Shown here one piece after another: positions 44,329 to 53,500 of a DNA stretch of 64,000 bases. The notes under the pieces were generated by a model. That model saw only the letters and a program-made list of their open reading frames with translations. It had not been told where the DNA came from and did not search any database. Numbering within the stretch: position 1 is the first letter of the stretch; each line of letters starts with the position of its first letter. The DNA is from Neobacillus niacini. GTDB lineage: Bacteria > Bacillota > Bacilli > Bacillales > Cytobacillaceae. A program made the translations under genes and the position numbers. Where the stretch lies: the NCBI RefSeq assembly GCF_019749295.1, contig NZ_JACWFG010000014.1:29863-93862 (forward strand). The letters are read 5' to 3'.

Positions 44329-46164
44329 TTACTTTTTAGTACCTTCGTTAGTACTATAATAGAATTTAGCTGTGATAGAGCCATCAGCATTTTCTTTGAT
44401 ATCCGTTACATGAATTCCAGAGTCTGCTGGAGTAGAGCCGTTGCCCTTCCAGAAGTAGTAGGAACCGGTATGAACATTAGAAGAGTTTGGTGTGATCTTC
44501 GCTCCTGTCTTGAAGAAGTCACCAGCATCACCGCGGTTTAGGTTTCTTTCTAAGTCATATTTTCCGTCGGCTTGAAGAAGGGATAACCCATAATGGGTAA
44601 CAACAGTGCCGTCACTTGCTGTTTCTGATTGATTATACTGGAAGCGTTTGTTCATCCAGTTTTCAACGTTGTTTGGACGGAAGCCGGCAGTTTGATATAA
44701 GTTAAGGATATTTTCATCGACATGCCATGCTAATAATCCGTGAGAGTCTTCGCCTTGACGAACTAACCCTTTATTAAAGCCACCCTGTTGAACGTTTTCA
44801 AATAAGAAATACTCAGTTCCATGAGAACCAGGAACCTCCATTTTTACGATTCCGTTTGAAGCATTAGCTTTATTAATAGCTGGTAATGTAATCTCTTTGA
44901 CGCCATCAGCAGGTGATACATTAATAGGTTCACTCCAACCTAGGAAAACCTTGGAGAATGGATCAAAATGAGTAGGTGAGTTACCAGAGTAGGCATTATT
45001 GTCTGGATAACGCATCCATGAACCCCCAGCCATCATGGAGTAGTTTCCAACACCTTCAGACGTATAAACAGTGTCATAGAAATCCGGTAATCCTAAAGCG
45101 TGACCAAATTCATGAGCATATACCCCAGCTTGAGCAGGGTATGGACCTGTTTTCAGGTCTTCATTATATCCGCCAGTTGTTAGGTCAAAACCAGCAACGT
45201 TACCGCCAATAGCAGGTTGGATATTATAGTTGTCAATGACAACACCGTCATATGTCATATCTTCTTTAACGGTTTTATTAATCCAAGCACTTTGAGTCAT
45301 TCCAGCGTGTACATCTGCCGGTTTACCAGTTTCATAGTATTTACCATAGTATAAGGCACTTAATAAACTCCATTTATGTGACCAGAATTGAGCTGGATCT
45401 TGGCTCCACTCCGCTCCTGTTCCCTCATGAACAACAAACACGTTTGGCACTTCGCCGTTTTCAGCATACTTTGAGAAGTCTACCTGCTCGTCAGCAGCTT
45501 TTAATAGATCTCGGACGAACTCACCTGTATGAGCATCTCCATTTACATTGCCTAAGACATATTTACCGTTTTCAGCATACTTGCCCTCTTGATCTAAATA
45601 ATAAGAAGCTCCTTTAGGAAGTTCTACCCAAACAAACTCAGTATTTTCATTACGGACTAAATTAACTCTGCCATTACTAGATTCTTTATAAGCATTTTGC
45701 ATGGTGCGGTCTGTTGGAGCCTTAACACCGTTATATTCAGCATATTGTTTGAATGCTTCTAATTCATATGGATTGTATTCTGTTCCAAAAATTAAATCCT
45801 CATAGTATTTTGCAGGGACTTGCCCTTTTAAGTCGCCAATTGGCTCATCGCCATCCTTATATTTTGCTAGTATTACGAGAACAGGCACATCTCCTGTAGC
45901 AGCTTTATATGCTACATGGTTGTCACCAGGCTCCTGGAATTTCGTTCCTATATTAGCCTTTTCTGCTGGGTCAACCTTGGATAAGTCGACTCCAAGCTCT
46001 TTTGCTTTTGCTGCTAGTTCTGGAGCAGCTCCAACGAATTCAGCTGGACTTATAGTGTATGTACTTTTTGTTGCGGATGGGGCTTCAGTAGGTTGAAAGC
46101 CTGTAGCCACAATGCTTCCAGCTAGTGCTAGAGTTAGACCGGTCTTTGATAGTACTTTTAACAT
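44329..46164 (-). CDS. Secreted M6-family metalloprotease
   Basis: About 611 residues: signal peptide (about 1-25), propeptide, M6 domain with HEFGHALGLPDFYDT zinc motif and Met-turn SMMAGGSWM, then the VEG-like region LFENVQQGGFNKGL... LAWHVDEN. Lacks the MAM-like domain of its neighbour. ATG 46164 (MLKVLSKTG) is chosen since TAGGAG lies 8 bases upstream; GTG 46173 is too close to it. Together with the two preceding genes it forms a three-gene protease cluster. Confidence 0.9.
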   Translation of the reverse strand: MLKVLSKTGLTLALAGSIVATGFQPTEAPSATKSTYTISPAEFVGAAPELAAKAKELGVDLSKVDPAEKANIGTKFQEPGDNHVAYKAATGDVPVLVILAKYKDGDEPIGDLKGQVPAKYYEDLIFGTEYNPYELEAFKQYAEYNGVKAPTDRTMQNAYKESSNGRVNLVRNENTEFVWVELPKGASYYLDQEGKYAENGKYVLGNVNGDAHTGEFVRDLLKAADEQVDFSKYAENGEVPNVFVVHEGTGAEWSQDPAQFWSHKWSLLSALYYGKYYETGKPADVHAGMTQSAWINKTVKEDMTYDGVVIDNYNIQPAIGGNVAGFDLTTGGYNEDLKTGPYPAQAGVYAHEFGHALGLPDFYDTVYTSEGVGNYSMMAGGSWMRYPDNNAYSGNSPTHFDPFSKVFLGWSEPINVSPADGVKEITLPAINKANASNGIVKMEVPGSHGTEYFLFENVQQGGFNKGLVRQGEDSHGLLAWHVDENILNLYQTAGFRPNNVENWMNKRFQYNQSETASDGTVVTHYGLSLLQADGKYDLERNLNRGDAGDFFKTGAKITPNSSNVHTGSYYFWKGNGSTPADSGIHVTDIKENADGSITAKFYYSTNEGTKK

Positions 46165-46412
46165 GAGCGTCACTCCTAAAATTATTTGAGGATTAAAATA
46201 TATCAGAATTGTTAAATAACTAGTAGAATCGAAGTACCTAATTTACTCATATATATTTAGTGTGACGAAATAACTAAATACTAAGGTTTGTGCCAATTAT
46301 AATAGGAAAAAAGACTTAAGAAATAGATAGATGGATATACTGCTATTATGTTTCGGGAATTTTTATATGCTAATATTGAGAGAGTATTTGTAAAGAGAGG
46401 AAGGTCTCATAA

Positions 46413-46874
46413 ATGACAGAAGCAGCTTCTATATTAAAAAAGTTAAACTTTAAGGATCAAGGGCAGCCGGTATTAGTGATCAATGCACCTAAGTCTTATG
46501 ATGAGATAAAAGCTGCATTTGAAGGGGAGGTTCATCAGCAGGCAAGGCTTGCGATGTATGATTTTGTTCAGGTGTTTGGTACTAGTAATGAAGAACTTCA
46601 ATCCAATGCCAAAAAAGCTGTTACCTATGTGACAGAAGATGGTCTTCTATGGCTCTGCTATCCTAAAAAATCATCAAAAGTCTATAAAGGCTCTGATTGC
46701 AGCCGAGACAGTGTTACAGCTATGCTTTCTGAAGAAGGCTATGAACCAGTTCGTCAAATTGCCATTGACGATGATTGGTCTGCATTAAGGTTTCGTAAGC
46801 CAGAAAAAATTAAAAAAATGGTTCGAGATTTTGCTGTTACGGATGAAGGAATTAAACGAACGAAGAAGGAATAG
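46413..46874 (+). CDS. Uncharacterised protein, DUF3052-like
   Basis: 153 residues, soluble, no signal peptide. The start (ILKKLNFKDQGQPVLVINAPKSYDEI) and the middle VTEDGLLWLCYPKKSSKVYKGSDCSRDSV resemble DUF3052-type small proteins; the end is basic. Function unknown. ATG 46413 follows GAGAGGAAGG. It lies just upstream of the partition-type iterons, which begin within 30 bases of its stop, but nothing ties it to that cassette. Confidence 0.6.
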   Translation: MTEAASILKKLNFKDQGQPVLVINAPKSYDEIKAAFEGEVHQQARLAMYDFVQVFGTSNEELQSNAKKAVTYVTEDGLLWLCYPKKSSKVYKGSDCSRDSVTAMLSEEGYEPVRQIAIDDDWSALRFRKPEKIKKMVRDFAVTDEGIKRTKKE

Positions 46875-46900
46875 ATCCCTGACTTTTTGTGGTCTATTTT

Positions 46901-47086
46901 TTTGTAAACAATATTCGTATACATGTTTACGGAAAGTGTACACTTGTTTACAAATCCGTATACATCGTGTTTACAAAAATGTATACTTGTTTACAAATAC
47001 GTATACATGTTGATATAGAGCTATGTGTACAGGTTTGTCATCGTTGTATACAAAAAATGTATACAACGATGACGTATTGTTTACAA
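46901..47086. repeat. Centromere-like iteron array (parC candidate)
   Basis: The hexamer GTATAC occurs at 46917, 46958, 46981, 47001, 47046 and 47059, and GTGTAC at 46937 and 47025; spacing is about 20-24 bp (two helical turns) except the last pair. Between them TTGTTTACAA or close forms recur (46902 inverted, 46945, 46967, 46988, 47077). At 47037-47073 two 15-base arms (GTCATCGTTGTATAC and its complement) form a perfect inverted repeat around seven bases. It ends about 130 bases before the actin gene. Confidence 0.8.
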
Positions 47087-47213
47087 TTTTACATTTTTAT
47101 TTCTTTTTAAAATGGACATTGAAGAATCTATCAATCTCCTATAATCTTAAGATAGATACATATCTTCATTAACATCTAAAACAATAAAATAATAGAATGA
47201 AAGGATGACAATT

Positions 47214-48395
47214 TTGAATAATACTAGAATTGCCGCCGTTGATGTTGGAAATGATTCCATTAAAGCTATTTTTGGAGAAATGGAATATGAACTTAATATT
47301 CCTAATATTATTGCCAGGGATACTGAAGACCGCCCTGTAATTGGAATCGAAGAGTTAGATGAAAAAAATCCTCTTGATGGTATTCATATAAAGGTCCACT
47401 CCCCTGCTCTAAAGGATAACAATGCTATTTACCGTGTTGGTAATCTCGCAACAAAAAGTCCAAATGGAACTGAATTAGATCCTGGAAGCAGCAAGTCTGA
47501 AGAAGACCAAACTCTAGTTCTCCTTTTTACTACATTAGCATTGGACGCGGTGAAGGAAGGAAATAAAAATAATTTCCGCCAAAATAAAAATGTTATTGAT
47601 GCAAACTACACACTTGGAACGGGTCTCCCTCTTCGTGAAGTGAAGGAAGGTAAGGATGCAGGCTACCGTTCGAAGTTAATCGGTTCTGTTCACCAAGTAG
47701 AGTTTCTTGTCACACCTAAATATCAAGGCTTAAAAGTAAACATTAAGTTTGATGAAATAAAGGTATATCCTGAAGGATTTGCTGCTTATATTAACTTGGT
47801 TATGGATAATAATTCCAAAATTATTAATAAAGACTTAATCGATAAGCGCATCTTGATTCAAGATATTGGCGGATTATCAACAGATATCGCTGTTATTAAG
47901 AATCGAAATGTAGATGATGATAAAGCACAAGGTTTTAATCTTGGGGTTTCGGAATCATTGGAGGCAATCCGTGAAGAAATTAGAAAAAAACATGGCGTTG
48001 AATTGGATAGCCGTCGTGATGTTGTTGAAATTATAACAAAGAAGAACGATCGCAACCATATCATGGTAAAAGGAAGCAGAACGAGTGTTCATGATATAAC
48101 TGACCGAATTCTCCTAGATTTGGCGAAGAAGCAATATCGTTTATTGCGAAATGTATGGTCAAAGAACTCACAAACAGAAATCTGCTACTTTGTTGGCGGC
48201 GGAGCTACCGTATTAAAGGATTATCTTAAAACGTTAAATAATAATCTTGATGGCTTTAATATTGATTTCTTTGAAGATGAAAAAGAAAGTATTTGGATGA
48301 TGGCAAATGCTTATTATAAGTTGATTCAAGATTTTGTTAGAAGATCTGAGCCAAAACAAAAGCCTGAACAGCCTAAAAAACCTGTTGCGAATTAA
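47214..48395 (+). CDS. ParM/StbA/Alp-type actin-like ATPase
   Basis: About 393 residues with the actin-fold motifs: phosphate 1 AAVDVGNDSIKAIFG, phosphate 2 IQDIGGLSTDIAVI, and adenosine motif CYFVGGGATVL; ends in a Lys/Pro-rich tail. Related to plasmid-segregating actins (ParM, Alp7A) that polymerise to push DNA apart. TTG 47214 is preferred (AAAGG 9 bases upstream); ATG 47205 touches that site. An iteron array precedes it and a ParR-like gene follows after 12 bases, giving a complete type II partition layout. Location beside core chromosomal genes is unusual. Confidence 0.88.
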   Translation: MNNTRIAAVDVGNDSIKAIFGEMEYELNIPNIIARDTEDRPVIGIEELDEKNPLDGIHIKVHSPALKDNNAIYRVGNLATKSPNGTELDPGSSKSEEDQTLVLLFTTLALDAVKEGNKNNFRQNKNVIDANYTLGTGLPLREVKEGKDAGYRSKLIGSVHQVEFLVTPKYQGLKVNIKFDEIKVYPEGFAAYINLVMDNNSKIINKDLIDKRILIQDIGGLSTDIAVIKNRNVDDDKAQGFNLGVSESLEAIREEIRKKHGVELDSRRDVVEIITKKNDRNHIMVKGSRTSVHDITDRILLDLAKKQYRLLRNVWSKNSQTEICYFVGGGATVLKDYLKTLNNNLDGFNIDFFEDEKESIWMMANAYYKLIQDFVRRSEPKQKPEQPKKPVAN

Positions 48396-48407
48396 TAAGG
48401 TGATGAC

Positions 48408-48992
48408 ATGAAGAAGGTTGGAGCAAATGAAATTCAGAGGGGACAAGCGATTTCCTTTCGTATCCCTTCTGACACACCTGACCATTTAGTTAAGCAGCTG
48501 CAAAAGCTAAAGGAAACAGAACGACGCAATTTTTCCAGCAGGATTGCGGAATTCGTAATGGAAGGTGTCAGCAGTGTTAATGCTAGAGAGCGCGAGATGA
48601 TTACCGTCCCTCTGCCGAAAAAACTAACGAAGGCGCAGCGGGACTGGTTGAAACACGAGCATTCTGAAGCGTTATTAGGGAGTATTATCTATCAATTAAT
48701 CTCTGATCCAGTCCGGTCTACCTCCCTGCTGGCCAGCTTAAACAGCAGGTCAACTGATATCGATGAGGCTTTGTATCTGCAGGAAGATATTGCTCCGGAA
48801 ATACCTTCATTTGAGAATGAAAGCAGTGTAGTAGAGGAAATGGCTGCCACGATTGATCTTTCTGATATGAATGATGATTTAAATGAGTTCGATTGGGAGA
48901 AGGCAAAACCTGTGGAGACTGAGGAAGTAGTAGAGGAAGAGCCTGATTTAGACGACTTGCTGGGTGGATTTCTCGCAAGCATGAATAAGTAA
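48408..48992 (+). CDS. ParR-like DNA-binding adaptor of the actin cassette
   Basis: 194 residues. Two similar strand-helix-helix units, residues 15-54 (ISFRIPSDTPDHLVKQLQKL...) and 65-103 (ITVPLPKKLTKAQRDWLKH...), look like tandem ribbon-helix-helix domains in one chain. A linker (105-140) and a very acidic tail follow, ending DLDDLLGGFLASMNK, a short amphipathic end that could bind the actin filament as the ParR C-terminus does. ATG follows AAGGTGATG. Family cannot be named from sequence alone; role inferred from position, size and shape. Confidence 0.7.
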   Translation: MKKVGANEIQRGQAISFRIPSDTPDHLVKQLQKLKETERRNFSSRIAEFVMEGVSSVNAREREMITVPLPKKLTKAQRDWLKHEHSEALLGSIIYQLISDPVRSTSLLASLNSRSTDIDEALYLQEDIAPEIPSFENESSVVEEMAATIDLSDMNDDLNEFDWEKAKPVETEEVVEEEPDLDDLLGGFLASMNK

Positions 48993-49015
48993 GCAAGCTA
49001 TAACCTATAGTGACG

Positions 49016-49052
49016 AAAAGATAAGCAGTTTTTTTCTTGCTTATCTTTTTTT
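49016..49052 (+). terminator. Terminator of the partition-type operon
   Basis: AAAAGATAAGCA (49016-49027) pairs with TGCTTATCTTTT (49038-49049), followed by TTT. Confidence 0.9.
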
Positions 49053-49132
49053 GTTGATAAATACGCTCGGATTCCTATGATATAATTTCTTTATTATAAA
49101 AATATGACCTAATTAATATTGGAGTGGATTGG

Positions 49133-50734
49133 TTGAAGAAGCCTATTATTATAATTCTAGCTATGGTTTTACTGCTTTTTGCAGGTTGTTCAAATAGTGG
49201 AAATAGTGGATCAGAAAAACATATAGATACTACTAAAGATGAGCTGATTTTAGCTGTTGGTAATGAACCTGAAACTGGTTTTGATCCGGCATTAGGATGG
49301 GGGCAATATGGTTCGCCTCTTTTTCAAAGTACATTGTTGAAACGAGATCATGATTTAAATGTTACATATGATGCTGCAACAGGTTATGAGGTTAGCGATA
49401 ATGGCAAGGTGTGGACTGTCAAACTTCGTGATGATGTGGTGTTTTCAGATGGTAAGCCATTACGTGCCGAGGATGTCCAATTTACCTATGAAACAGCTTT
49501 AACAAGTGATTCTGTTTTAGATTTGAATATTCTCGATAAGGTTGTAGTTAAGGACCCGGTGACAGTTGAATTTCACCTTTATGAAGCAAATTCTACCTTT
49601 CTCCATTCTTTATTGACACTAGGAATTATCCCAAAGCATTCATATGGTGATCAATATGCAGAAAATCCAATTGGATCAGGCCCTTACAAGCTTGTCCAAT
49701 GGGATAAAGGACAACAGATTATTATTGAAAGCAACCCTAATTACTATGGGAAAAGGCCATTTTTTAAAAGAATAACCTTCTTATTTTTAAATGAAGATGC
49801 TGCCTTTGCGGCTGCAAAAGCCGGACAAGTAGATATGGCTTATATACCTGCTTCGTTTAGTAAAAATGAGGTGCCGGGTATGGTGCTTGAATCAATCCAG
49901 AGTGTAGATAATCGGGGAATAATGTTTCCTTATGTCTCTTCGGGAGAGAAAACAGATGACGGCCAAGAAATTGGGAATGATGTTACTGCAGATATAGCGA
50001 TACGTAAAGCAATTAATGTTGCCATTGACCGTGATGCCCTTGTTGATGGGATATTAGAAGGCTATGGTACACCTGGCTATTCCGCTGCAGATGGTTTGCC
50101 ATGGTTCAATGAAGAAACCAAGTTCGAAGATGGCGACGTAAACGCTGGGAAAGAAATCTTGGCTAAAGCAGATTGGAAAGACAAAAACGGGGATGGAGTC
50201 CTAGAAAAAGACGGATTAAAAGCAGCATTTACTCTTTTATATCCAGCCAGTGATGTTACGAGACAGTCATTAGCGATTGCCGTGGCTGATATGGTGAAAC
50301 CGCTGGGAATTACTATAAATGTAGAAGGCAAAAGTTGGGATGAAATAGAAAACTTAATGCATTCAAATGCGGTGATGATGGGGTGGGGAAGTCATGACCC
50401 GATTGAGATTTACAATCTGTTTAGCTCTAAAATGGCAGGAATGGATTATTATAACTCAGGTTTTTATTCTAATCCTAAAGTAGATGAATACCTAGAGAAG
50501 GCACTGTTATCGAAAAATGAACAAGAAGCAATTGGATACTGGAAAAAGGCTCAATGGGATGGGGCAACTGGCTTTAGTTTAAAAGGAGACGCTCCTTGGG
50601 CATGGTTAGTAAATATTGATCACCTTTATTTAGTAAATGAAAACCTGAATATTGGGGAGCAGCGAATTCAACCTCACGGGCATGGATGGCCAATTACCGA
50701 TAATCTTGTTGACTGGAAATGGGATGAGAAATAG
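49133..50734 (+). CDS. Nickel/peptide-type ABC substrate-binding lipoprotein
   Basis: About 533 residues; TTG 49133 (MKKPIIIILA) with GGAG 8 bases upstream gives a proper lipoprotein signal (LLFAGC). SBP_bac_5 fold with WTVKLRDDVVFSDGKPLRAEDVQFTY and PIGSGPYKL. The sequence is closer in style to NikA/CntA-type proteins than to OppA, and the ending HGHGWPITDN has His residues that could bind a metal complex. First gene of a five-gene transporter operon. No metallophore synthesis genes are near, so metal and peptide import remain both possible. Confidence 0.82.
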   Translation: MKKPIIIILAMVLLLFAGCSNSGNSGSEKHIDTTKDELILAVGNEPETGFDPALGWGQYGSPLFQSTLLKRDHDLNVTYDAATGYEVSDNGKVWTVKLRDDVVFSDGKPLRAEDVQFTYETALTSDSVLDLNILDKVVVKDPVTVEFHLYEANSTFLHSLLTLGIIPKHSYGDQYAENPIGSGPYKLVQWDKGQQIIIESNPNYYGKRPFFKRITFLFLNEDAAFAAAKAGQVDMAYIPASFSKNEVPGMVLESIQSVDNRGIMFPYVSSGEKTDDGQEIGNDVTADIAIRKAINVAIDRDALVDGILEGYGTPGYSAADGLPWFNEETKFEDGDVNAGKEILAKADWKDKNGDGVLEKDGLKAAFTLLYPASDVTRQSLAIAVADMVKPLGITINVEGKSWDEIENLMHSNAVMMGWGSHDPIEIYNLFSSKMAGMDYYNSGFYSNPKVDEYLEKALLSKNEQEAIGYWKKAQWDGATGFSLKGDAPWAWLVNIDHLYLVNENLNIGEQRIQPHGHGWPITDNLVDWKWDEK

Positions 50735-50754
50735 ATGATGAGTGTAAGACGAAG

Positions 50755-51741
50755 ATGAGGATGATATTTTCATTTATAGGCAGAAAAGTAATCAGGCTCC
50801 TTTCTCTCCTGTTTGCTATTAGTGTTATTACCTTTATACTTATTAGCCACTCCCCTATTGATCCTATTCAAGCCTATATTGGGGCAGATATGATGCGAGT
50901 AGGGCCGGAGCAGCGAGAGAAAATCGCTGAGAACTGGGGGTTAGATGAGCCGCCGGCAGAACAATTTTTTCGGTGGGGTTCTTCTGTTTTACAGGGGGAT
51001 CTTGGGACATCAATGATCTATCGACGTCCTGTCACTGAAATTATTTATGAGAAGTTCCTTCACTCTCTTGCGCTAATGATTATTGCCTGGCTATTATCAG
51101 GACTTATTGGGTTTATTTTAGGAATAGCAGCTGCAATGAAAAAGGATAAATGGGCAGACCGAATCATCAAATGGTACTGTTATACATTGGCCGCGACGCC
51201 GACATTTTGGATGGGTCTGCTATTATTAATGATTTTTGCCGTTTGGTTAGAATGGTTCCCAATAGGTATGGGAGTTCCAGCAGGTGTGTTAACTGAAAAT
51301 GTAACGTTAGCTGACCTTATTTCACATATAGTCCTCCCTGCTCTTACACTCAGTATTGTGGGAGTAGCGAATGTGGCGCTGCATACGAGACAAAAGTTAA
51401 TTGATGTCCTTTCAAGTGAGTATATTTTATTTGCAAGAGCAAGAGGAGAAAAGGGCTTTACACTTATTTGGAGACATGGAATTCGAAATATATCTCTGCC
51501 GGCAATAACCCTTCACTTTGCTGGATTTAGCGAGCTTTTTGGAGGAGCGGTGCTGGCTGAACAGGTTTTTTCATACCCGGGATTAGGACAGGCAACGGTT
51601 GAAGCAGGGCTGCGGGGCGATGTTCCGCTCCTTTTAGGCTTGGTTATCTTTAGTACACTATTTGTATTTGCCGGCAATTTACTAGCAGACCTTATCTCTT
51701 TTCTAGTAGATCCACGAATGAAGGAGAGAAGGCCGGTATGA
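50755..51741 (+). CDS. ABC permease, NikB/CntB-like
   Basis: 328 residues with six membrane segments and the coupling motif IDVLSSEYILFARARGEKGFTLIWRHGIRN. N-terminus RKVIRLLSLLFAISVITFILISHSPIDPI is typical for the DppB/NikB class. The next gene starts within its stop codon (ATGA), so the two permeases are coupled. Confidence 0.88.
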   Translation: MRMIFSFIGRKVIRLLSLLFAISVITFILISHSPIDPIQAYIGADMMRVGPEQREKIAENWGLDEPPAEQFFRWGSSVLQGDLGTSMIYRRPVTEIIYEKFLHSLALMIIAWLLSGLIGFILGIAAAMKKDKWADRIIKWYCYTLAATPTFWMGLLLLMIFAVWLEWFPIGMGVPAGVLTENVTLADLISHIVLPALTLSIVGVANVALHTRQKLIDVLSSEYILFARARGEKGFTLIWRHGIRNISLPAITLHFAGFSELFGGAVLAEQVFSYPGLGQATVEAGLRGDVPLLLGLVIFSTLFVFAGNLLADLISFLVDPRMKERRPV

Positions 51742-52562
51742 TTTCAATAAATAAAAGACAGAAAACGGTGGTGATATCAACCATTACCACCGTTATATTA
51801 CTAGCTATACTAGTCATCGGTTTACTCATAAGTAATGATAGAATTGTAACAAATTTAGACTCTCGAAACCTTCCACCTTCCCTTAGCCATCCATTTGGAA
51901 CGGATTGGCTGGGGCGGGATATGCTCATTCGGACACTCAAAGGGATGTCCATGAGTATAGGCGTTGGATTAATAGCCGCTGCGTCCTCCGTTATGATAGC
52001 CGTGAGTTTAGGAATCATGGCCGCAACGCTGGGACGCGTGGTTGATGGTATTATTTCCTGGTTGGTAGACCTTTTTTTAAGTGTCCCCCACCTAGTGATG
52101 CTTATCTTAATTTCCTTTGTTTTAGGCGGAGGAATGAAAGGTGTCGTGATTGGTTTAGCTCTCACCCATTGGCCAAGCTTAACAAGGGTAATTCGGGCAG
52201 AGGTCATGCAGCTTCAATGTGCTGAGTATGTTCAAACCTCGAGAAGACTGGGGAAATCACAGTGGTTTATTGCTGTAAAGCATACTCTCCCACATTTGGT
52301 ACCACAGTTTTTAGTGGGCTTGTTTTTATTATTCCCGCATGCCATTCTGCATGAGGCTGCCATTACATTCTTAGGAATGGGTTTATCGCCGCATCAGCCT
52401 GCAATTGGAATTATTCTATCAGAATCCATGCGTTATTTATCAACCGGTATGTGGTGGCTGGCACTTTTCCCAGGATTATGCTTACTATTGGTTGTCCGTG
52501 CCTTTGATTTATTAGGAGAGGTTCTGCGGTCATTCGTTGACCCTTATCGGGCCAATGAATAA
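51738..52562 (+). CDS. ABC permease, NikC/CntC-like
   Basis: 274 residues, a first TM (about 12-32), the conserved HPFGTDWLGRDMLIRTLKG, and the coupling motif RAEVMQLQCAEYVQTSRRLGKSQWFIAVKHTLPHLVP. Pairs with the preceding permease. Confidence 0.88.
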   Translation: MISINKRQKTVVISTITTVILLAILVIGLLISNDRIVTNLDSRNLPPSLSHPFGTDWLGRDMLIRTLKGMSMSIGVGLIAAASSVMIAVSLGIMAATLGRVVDGIISWLVDLFLSVPHLVMLILISFVLGGGMKGVVIGLALTHWPSLTRVIRAEVMQLQCAEYVQTSRRLGKSQWFIAVKHTLPHLVPQFLVGLFLLFPHAILHEAAITFLGMGLSPHQPAIGIILSESMRYLSTGMWWLALFPGLCLLLVVRAFDLLGEVLRSFVDPYRANE

Positions 52563-52576
52563 GTTGGAGGTTGGAT

Positions 52577-53500
52577 ATGTCTACACTTGAAATTCATGAT
52601 TTATCGATATCCTTTACAAAGTACTCGAAAGGATTAAGACAAGAAACAACTCAAGTAATTCATAACTTAAATGTATCGATTAATAAGGGTGAAATTGTTG
52701 CGGTTGTGGGTTCAAGCGGGTCTGGTAAGAGCTTATTAGCCCACGCTATTCTAGGGATTTTACCAGGGAATGCATCGGTGAAGGGACGTATTGTATACGA
52801 TGGTCAAGAGCTGACAGAGCAGCGTAAGGCAGAGCTGCGCGGGACTGAAATCGTGATTGTTCCGCAATCAGTCAAATTTTTAGATCCATTAATGAAAATT
52901 GGCTCACAAGTGCAAACTTCTGTTAGAAAAGGCAATGCTGCAGTTGCACAAAAGAAAATTTTTGAAAAATATAAATTGAAGCCTCTTGTTGAAAAATTAT
53001 TTCCTTTTCAGTTATCAGGTGGTATGGCGAGACGCGTTCTCCTGTCGATGGCGGTTGTAAGTGAAGCGAATGTGGTTATAGCCGATGAACCAACACCAGG
53101 ACTTGATGCTGACGTGATCAAAGAAGCTGAAATATCCTTCAGGGAGTTAGCGGATAATGGGAGTGCGGTCATGCTTATTACCCATGATATTGAATTTGCC
53201 TTAAAAACGGCGGATAAAATCGCTGTCTTTTATGCGGGAACAACCGTTGAGGTCGCGCCTGTTTCGGATTTCTCTGGCAAAGGTGAGAACCTAAGGCATC
53301 CTTATACAAAGGCATTATGGAGAGCACTTCCCCAAAATGAGTTTATTCCCATCAAAGGGTCTCAGCCGCTCGCAAATCATTTGCCGAAAGGTTGCCCGTT
53401 TGCCCCAAGGTGTGAAAATGCAACGTTAGATTGTTTAAAAGAAATGCCAGAAGAAAAAATGCTTCGAGGCGGAATGGTTAGGTGCCTCTATGCAACTTGA
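52577..53500 (+). CDS. ABC ATPase, NikD/CntD-like
   Basis: About 307 residues: Walker A GSSGSGKS, signature LSGGMARRVLLSMA, Walker B VVIADEPTPGLD, and a C-terminal oligo_HPY segment with Cys cluster CPFAPRCENATLDCLKEMP. ATG 52577 follows GGAGG at 6 bases; TTG 52571 is too near. Overlaps the next ATPase by 11 bases. Confidence 0.88.
   Translation: MSTLEIHDLSISFTKYSKGLRQETTQVIHNLNVSINKGEIVAVVGSSGSGKSLLAHAILGILPGNASVKGRIVYDGQELTEQRKAELRGTEIVIVPQSVKFLDPLMKIGSQVQTSVRKGNAAVAQKKIFEKYKLKPLVEKLFPFQLSGGMARRVLLSMAVVSEANVVIADEPTPGLDADVIKEAEISFRELADNGSAVMLITHDIEFALKTADKIAVFYAGTTVEVAPVSDFSGKGENLRHPYTKALWRALPQNEFIPIKGSQPLANHLPKGCPFAPRCENATLDCLKEMPEEKMLRGGMVRCLYAT

Noticed and set aside
46901..47086. Plasmid replication origin
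   Set aside because: Iterons are present but no rep gene; the adjacent genes are actin and adaptor, so a partition site fits better.
46831..47110. Small frames of 60 and 73 residues in the iteron region
   Set aside because: Low-complexity Thr/Tyr/Val/Cys products of the GTATAC repeats, overlapping the real gene end; no ribosome site.
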